From Xanthobacter oligotrophicus (GTDB lineage Bacteria; Pseudomonadota; Alphaproteobacteria; Rhizobiales; Xanthobacteraceae): 64,000 bases of DNA. A program made the position numbers and the translations under genes. The DNA lies in contig NZ_VTTL01000003.1 of the NCBI RefSeq assembly GCF_008364685.1, positions 1 to 64,000 of the forward strand, given 5' to 3'. Shown here one piece after another: positions 61,104-64,000 of the stretch; position 1 is the stretch's first letter; each line of letters opens with the position of its first letter. Under the pieces are notes generated by a model that was not told the DNA's origin, ran no database searches, and was given only the letters and a program-made list of their open reading frames with translations.

Positions 61104-62837
61104 ATGATGTACCTCATCGCCGCCATAGCCGGCATCGCCGGAGCGCTGTTCGGCTTCGACGAAGGCGTCATCGCCGGCGCCCTCGCGCCGCTGCGCCGTG
61201 ACCTCGGCATCGACCCCGTCGCCGAGGGCATGATGACGGCCGCCGTGCCGTTCGGCGCCTTCCTCGGCGCCATCGTCGCCGGCCGCCTCGCCCTGGCCTT
61301 CGGCCGGCGCCGGCTGCTGCTGGCCGCCGCCGTCCTGTTCGTGGTCGGCGCGCTCCTGAGCGCCCTCGCCTTCGGGCTGTGGACCCTCACCTTCGCCCGG
61401 CTCATCATCGGCCTCGGCGTCGGCGTCGCCGCCATGATGGCGCCGCTCTATATCTCCGAATGCGCGCCGGCGGCGCAGCGCGGCATGCTGGTCTCCATCT
61501 ACCAGCTCGCCATCACCCTGGGCATCCTGGGCGCCTATGTGGTGGGCTACGCCTTCCACGAATCCTGGCGCTGGATGTTCGCGGTGGGCGCGGTGCCCGC
61601 CATCGCCCTGTTCGTGGGCATCTTCGGCCTGTCGGACACCCCGCGCTGGCTCGCCGTGCGCGGCCGCGAGGCCGAGGCCCGCGCGGCGCTGGCCCGCATG
61701 CGCGAGAAGTCGGAGAGCGATCCGGCGGTGAAGGCCGAGTTCGCCGAGATCCTCACCGGCGCGACCCAGGACGAAAACCGCAAGGCGCGCCTGTCCGACC
61801 TCCTCACCCCCCGGGTGCGGCCGGCGCTCATCGTCGCCATGGGCCTGTTCCTGCTGCAGCAGCTCTCCGGCATCAACGCGGTGATCTACTACGCCCCCAC
61901 CGTGTTCGAGCTGTCCGGCTTCGGCTCCACCACCACCCAGATCCTGGCCACCGCCGGCATCGGCGTGGTCAACGTGCTCATGACCATCGTCGGCATGGCC
62001 CTCATCGACCGGCTGGGCCGGCGGCTGCTGCTGCTGATCGGCTTCGCCGGCACCGCGGTGGCGCTCGGCGTCATCGCCATCGGCGCCGCCACCGGCAGCG
62101 AGATGATGGGCAAGCTCGCCCTCGGCGGGCTGGTGCTCTACATCGCCTCCTTCGCCATCGCCATCGGCCCCCTGCCCTGGGTGATGATGTCGGAAGTGTT
62201 CCCGCTCGACGTGCGGGCGCTGGGCATGAGCATCGCCTCGCTGGTCAACTGGGGCTTCAACTTCCTGGTGGTGTTCAGCTTCCCGGTGCTGGTGGCCGAG
62301 TTCGGCCTCGCCGGCGTGTTCGGCCTCTATGCGGTCGTGTGCGTCGTCGGCCTCGCCTTCACCCAATGGCTGGTGCCCGAAACCTCCGGCGTGAGCCTGG
62401 AGGAGATCGAGCGCCACCTCGACAGCGGCCGGCCCCTGCGCGACCTCGGCCCCTGCGCGACCTCGGCCGCTTCACGCCCCGTGCCGCCTGAGGAGCGCCC
62501 AGCCATGGCCACCCCTCCCGAAGCCACAAGCCCTGCTGCGGCGCCGCTCGATTTCGCTCTGCTCGTGGCGGCGGTGCTGCCGCTCGACCACTACCACCGC
62601 GAGCTTGAGCCGCTGCTGCCCGACCTTATCCGCATCGTGGTGCTCAACGACCAGCTCAACGCCGCCTTCCGGCGCATCGCGGAGCGCGCCGGCTTCACCG
62701 AGGGCGGCGAAATCGAGCGCGCGCACCTGGGCGACGACGGGCCGGCGGTGCACACCTTCTTCGAATACGTTTATTTCGCCTCGCCGGCTTTCCTGAGCAC
62801 GGTGGGCGAGTGGCCCCTGGGAGGCGTGCGTGGCTGA
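61104..62837 (+). CDS. Sugar porter MFS transporter fused in frame to a small GMC-partner protein
   Basis: The frame encodes 577 residues. Residues 1 to about 450 are a complete sugar porter (GRRRLLLAAAVLFVVGALL, ARLIIGLGVGVAAMMAPLYISECAPAAQRG, QQLSGINAVIYYAPTVF, VPETSGVSLEEIERHL). A perfect 17-bp tandem duplication at 62431-62464 then shifts the frame, so translation runs past the ancestral stop (TGA at 62489-62491) into the next gene, which begins at ATG 62505. Without the extra copy the porter would end ...GRPLRDLGRFTPRAA. As sequenced it is one fused protein of two parts; it may be a real mutation or an assembly error. GC-rich leader GGGAGGGG precedes the ATG at 61104. Confidence 0.85.
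   Translation: MMYLIAAIAGIAGALFGFDEGVIAGALAPLRRDLGIDPVAEGMMTAAVPFGAFLGAIVAGRLALAFGRRRLLLAAAVLFVVGALLSALAFGLWTLTFARLIIGLGVGVAAMMAPLYISECAPAAQRGMLVSIYQLAITLGILGAYVVGYAFHESWRWMFAVGAVPAIALFVGIFGLSDTPRWLAVRGREAEARAALARMREKSESDPAVKAEFAEILTGATQDENRKARLSDLLTPRVRPALIVAMGLFLLQQLSGINAVIYYAPTVFELSGFGSTTTQILATAGIGVVNVLMTIVGMALIDRLGRRLLLLIGFAGTAVALGVIAIGAATGSEMMGKLALGGLVLYIASFAIAIGPLPWVMMSEVFPLDVRALGMSIASLVNWGFNFLVVFSFPVLVAEFGLAGVFGLYAVVCVVGLAFTQWLVPETSGVSLEEIERHLDSGRPLRDLGPCATSAASRPVPPEERPAMATPPEATSPAAAPLDFALLVAAVLPLDHYHRELEPLLPDLIRIVVLNDQLNAAFRRIAERAGFTEGGEIERAHLGDDGPAVHTFFEYVYFASPAFLSTVGEWPLGGVRG
62431..62464. repeat. Perfect 17-bp tandem duplication causing the fusion
   Basis: The unit GGCCCCTGCGCGACCTC occurs at 62431-62447 and again at 62448-62464, and the match continues for four more bases. 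Seventeen is not a multiple of three, so one copy more or fewer changes the reading frame. It is the only such direct duplication I see in a coding region here. Confidence 0.97.
62505..62837 (+). CDS. Small hypothetical protein preceding the GMC dehydrogenase (embedded in the fusion)
   Basis: Read alone from ATG 62505 this gives 110 residues, with GAGGAG at 62490-62495. Features are LDFALLVAAVLPLDHYHRELEPLLPDL, AAFRRIAERAG and the aromatic HTFFEYVYFASPAFLSTVGEWP end. It overlaps the GMC gene by eight bases. It may be the small partner subunit of the GMC enzyme, by analogy with gluconate 2-dehydrogenase subunit 3-type proteins, but the similarity is weak and there is no Tat signal. I infer this was an independent gene. 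Confidence 0.6.
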   Translation: MATPPEATSPAAAPLDFALLVAAVLPLDHYHRELEPLLPDLIRIVVLNDQLNAAFRRIAERAGFTEGGEIERAHLGDDGPAVHTFFEYVYFASPAFLSTVGEWPLGGVRG

Positions 62838-64000
62838 AGCGGCCCATTGCGATGTGATCGTCGTCGGCACCGGCGCCGGTGGCGGCATCCTCGCCTACGA
62901 ACTCGCCAAGGCCGGCCTCAACGTGGTCTCCCTGGAGCAGGGCGGCCAGCTGGCGGACGACCACTTCAAGCGCGTCGACCCGCCGGGCACCGCGCTCGAC
63001 TTCGGCATCCGCTCCAACACGGTGTGGCCCGCCGAGCCCCACGACAGCCTGTTCGTCCATCCCCTGTTCGAGAAGGGCGAGGACGGCTCCACCGGCTGGC
63101 CGGAGGGCGGCTTCCGCCACTACCAGATCATCCAGGTGAACGGCCTGCAGAACCTCTGGAACGGCGTGAGCGTGCGCTTCTCCGAGAAGGATTTCGCCGA
63201 CTGGCCGTTTCGCTATGCCGAGCTTGCGCCCCACTATGACGCGGTGGAGCGCCGCATCGTGGTGTGCGGCACCCAGGAGAATATCCCCGAGCTGCCCGAC
63301 GGCATCTATGTGACCCCCAAGCCCCTGCGGCCCGCCGACCAGATGATCGTCGATGCGGTGAACGGCCTCGATGAGCCCTATTCCCGCGCCATTCCCAACC
63401 GCAAGGCCATCGACACCCGCCCCGACAGCCCCAACGCCTGCGCCTCCACCGGCATCTGCACCTCCGGCTGCCCCACCGGCGCGGTCTACAAGTTCACCGC
63501 CCGCCTGCTGCCGGAGATCGCCAAGCTGCCGAACTACGAGTTGCGCACCGGGGCCAAGGTGGTGCGGCTTCTGCGCGAACCCGGCACGCGGCGGGTCCTG
63601 GGCGTGGAATACCGCGACATGGCCACCGGCGAATCCCGCCTGCTCACCGCCGATCGTGTGGTGCTGGCCACCGGCGCCGTGGAGAGCCCGCGCATCCTGT
63701 TCAACTCGGCCGACGATGTCGCCCCCGAGGGCATGGGCAACACCTTCGGCCAGCTCGGCCTGCGGCTGCAGGACAATCCCAAGTCTGTGCTCTCCACCTC
63801 TTTGTGGAAGCTGTGGGGCAGCGGGCGGGATTTCGACATCGGCTATGGCGACCTGCTCATCCTGCTGTCGCGCGGCACCCTGCCGGACGGGGAGGAATTC
63901 CCCTTCATCGGCCATGCCATCCACGGCGTGCCGGACGTGCCGCATTATCTCGTGGGCATGAAGCGCTTCCCGCCCTTCATGAAGGAGCGGCTCTCCCGCT
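62830..64000 (+). CDS. GMC-family oxidoreductase (5' part; cut by window end)
   Basis: A GTG start at 62830 overlaps the preceding stop by eight bases; 390 codons are visible before the window ends. The FAD-binding motif is DVIVVGTGAGGGILAYELAKAG (about 8-29). HYQIIQVNGLQNLWNGVSVRFSEKDFADWP is family-like. A cysteine motif C204-ASTGI-C210-TSG-C214 resembles the iron-sulfur-binding segment of FAD-dependent glucose, gluconate and glucoside 3-dehydrogenases. It probably oxidises a sugar or polyol and passes electrons to a cytochrome or quinone. The substrate is unknown. Confidence 0.9.
   Translation, partial: MAEAAHCDVIVVGTGAGGGILAYELAKAGLNVVSLEQGGQLADDHFKRVDPPGTALDFGIRSNTVWPAEPHDSLFVHPLFEKGEDGSTGWPEGGFRHYQIIQVNGLQNLWNGVSVRFSEKDFADWPFRYAELAPHYDAVERRIVVCGTQENIPELPDGIYVTPKPLRPADQMIVDAVNGLDEPYSRAIPNRKAIDTRPDSPNACASTGICTSGCPTGAVYKFTARLLPEIAKLPNYELRTGAKVVRLLREPGTRRVLGVEYRDMATGESRLLTADRVVLATGAVESPRILFNSADDVAPEGMGNTFGQLGLRLQDNPKSVLSTSLWKLWGSGRDFDIGYGDLLILLSRGTLPDGEEFPFIGHAIHGVPDVPHYLVGMKRFPPFMKERLSR

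Noticed and set aside
1-64000. CRISPR arrays, tRNA, rRNA, transposases or prophage genes
   Set aside because: None is recognisable. The repeats present are short palindromic elements or coding tandem repeats and lack CRISPR spacing.

Overview
The window is GC-rich, densely packed chromosomal DNA from an alphaproteobacterium. Gene content and order point to the Hyphomicrobiales, probably a Xanthobacteraceae relative such as Xanthobacter, Azorhizobium or Ancylobacter. Signs are the Cys-less L31 protein beside an ABC exporter, DUF1192 next to a quinone oxidoreductase, a RlmE-Ppx pair, and mosaic palindromic repeats of the rhizobial type. I see no phage, transposase, CRISPR array, rRNA or tRNA. 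The genus is an inference.

Layout. 1-343: intergenic DNA with a dispersed repeat and a C15 run. 344-1363: a lone TRAP binding protein. 1397-5795: a six-gene arsenic operon on the minus strand (arsR, LMW-PTP-type arsC, glutaredoxin-type arsC, acr3, arsH, MFS) behind a 30-bp palindromic operator. 6298-16069: a sarcosine module (GATase1-AraC regulator, sdaA, glyA, soxBDAG) ending in a strong terminator. 16327-25629: a minus-strand ten-gene operon (N-carbamoylsarcosine amidase, one complete ABC importer, dipeptidase-like protein, DUF5943 protein, a second binding protein with two permeases) behind a divergent LysR gene. 26696-34169: a MoxR/VWA (Bat-type) operon. 34440-38362: a methyltransferase, a MotA/TolQ-like and OmpA/MotB-like pair, a toxin-antitoxin pair and an acetyltransferase. 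38464-49367: mostly housekeeping genes (ABC exporter, L31, DUF1192, quinone oxidoreductase, DHA2 transporter, RlmE, Ppx/GppA, transaldolase, DUF2023-flavodoxin). 49762-58045: GltS, GntP-patatin and an RND efflux pair. 58164-64000: a sugar locus with two sugar porters, a DegT aminotransferase and a GMC dehydrogenase cut by the window edge.

How the genes fit together. The two convergent blocks between 6.3 and 25.6 kb form a plausible complete route. N-carbamoylsarcosine, an intermediate of creatinine breakdown, is imported and cleaved to sarcosine. SoxBDAG oxidises sarcosine to glycine and a one-carbon unit on folate. GlyA combines these into serine, and SdaA turns serine into pyruvate and ammonia. 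The dipeptidase-like and DUF5943 genes resemble partners of dimethylglycine and glycine betaine catabolism genes in Pseudomonas.

The most notable single observation is a perfect 17-bp tandem duplication at 62431-62464. It removes the stop codon of a sugar porter and fuses it in frame to the next gene, which keeps its own ribosome-binding site and start. Removing one copy restores two ordinary genes. Other unusual points are a nested repeat module carried inside two of three palindromic elements, a roughly 100-bp two-hairpin repeat shared by two distant intergenic regions, a dipeptidase homologue that lacks canonical metal ligands, and a VWA protein with a degenerate MIDAS motif.
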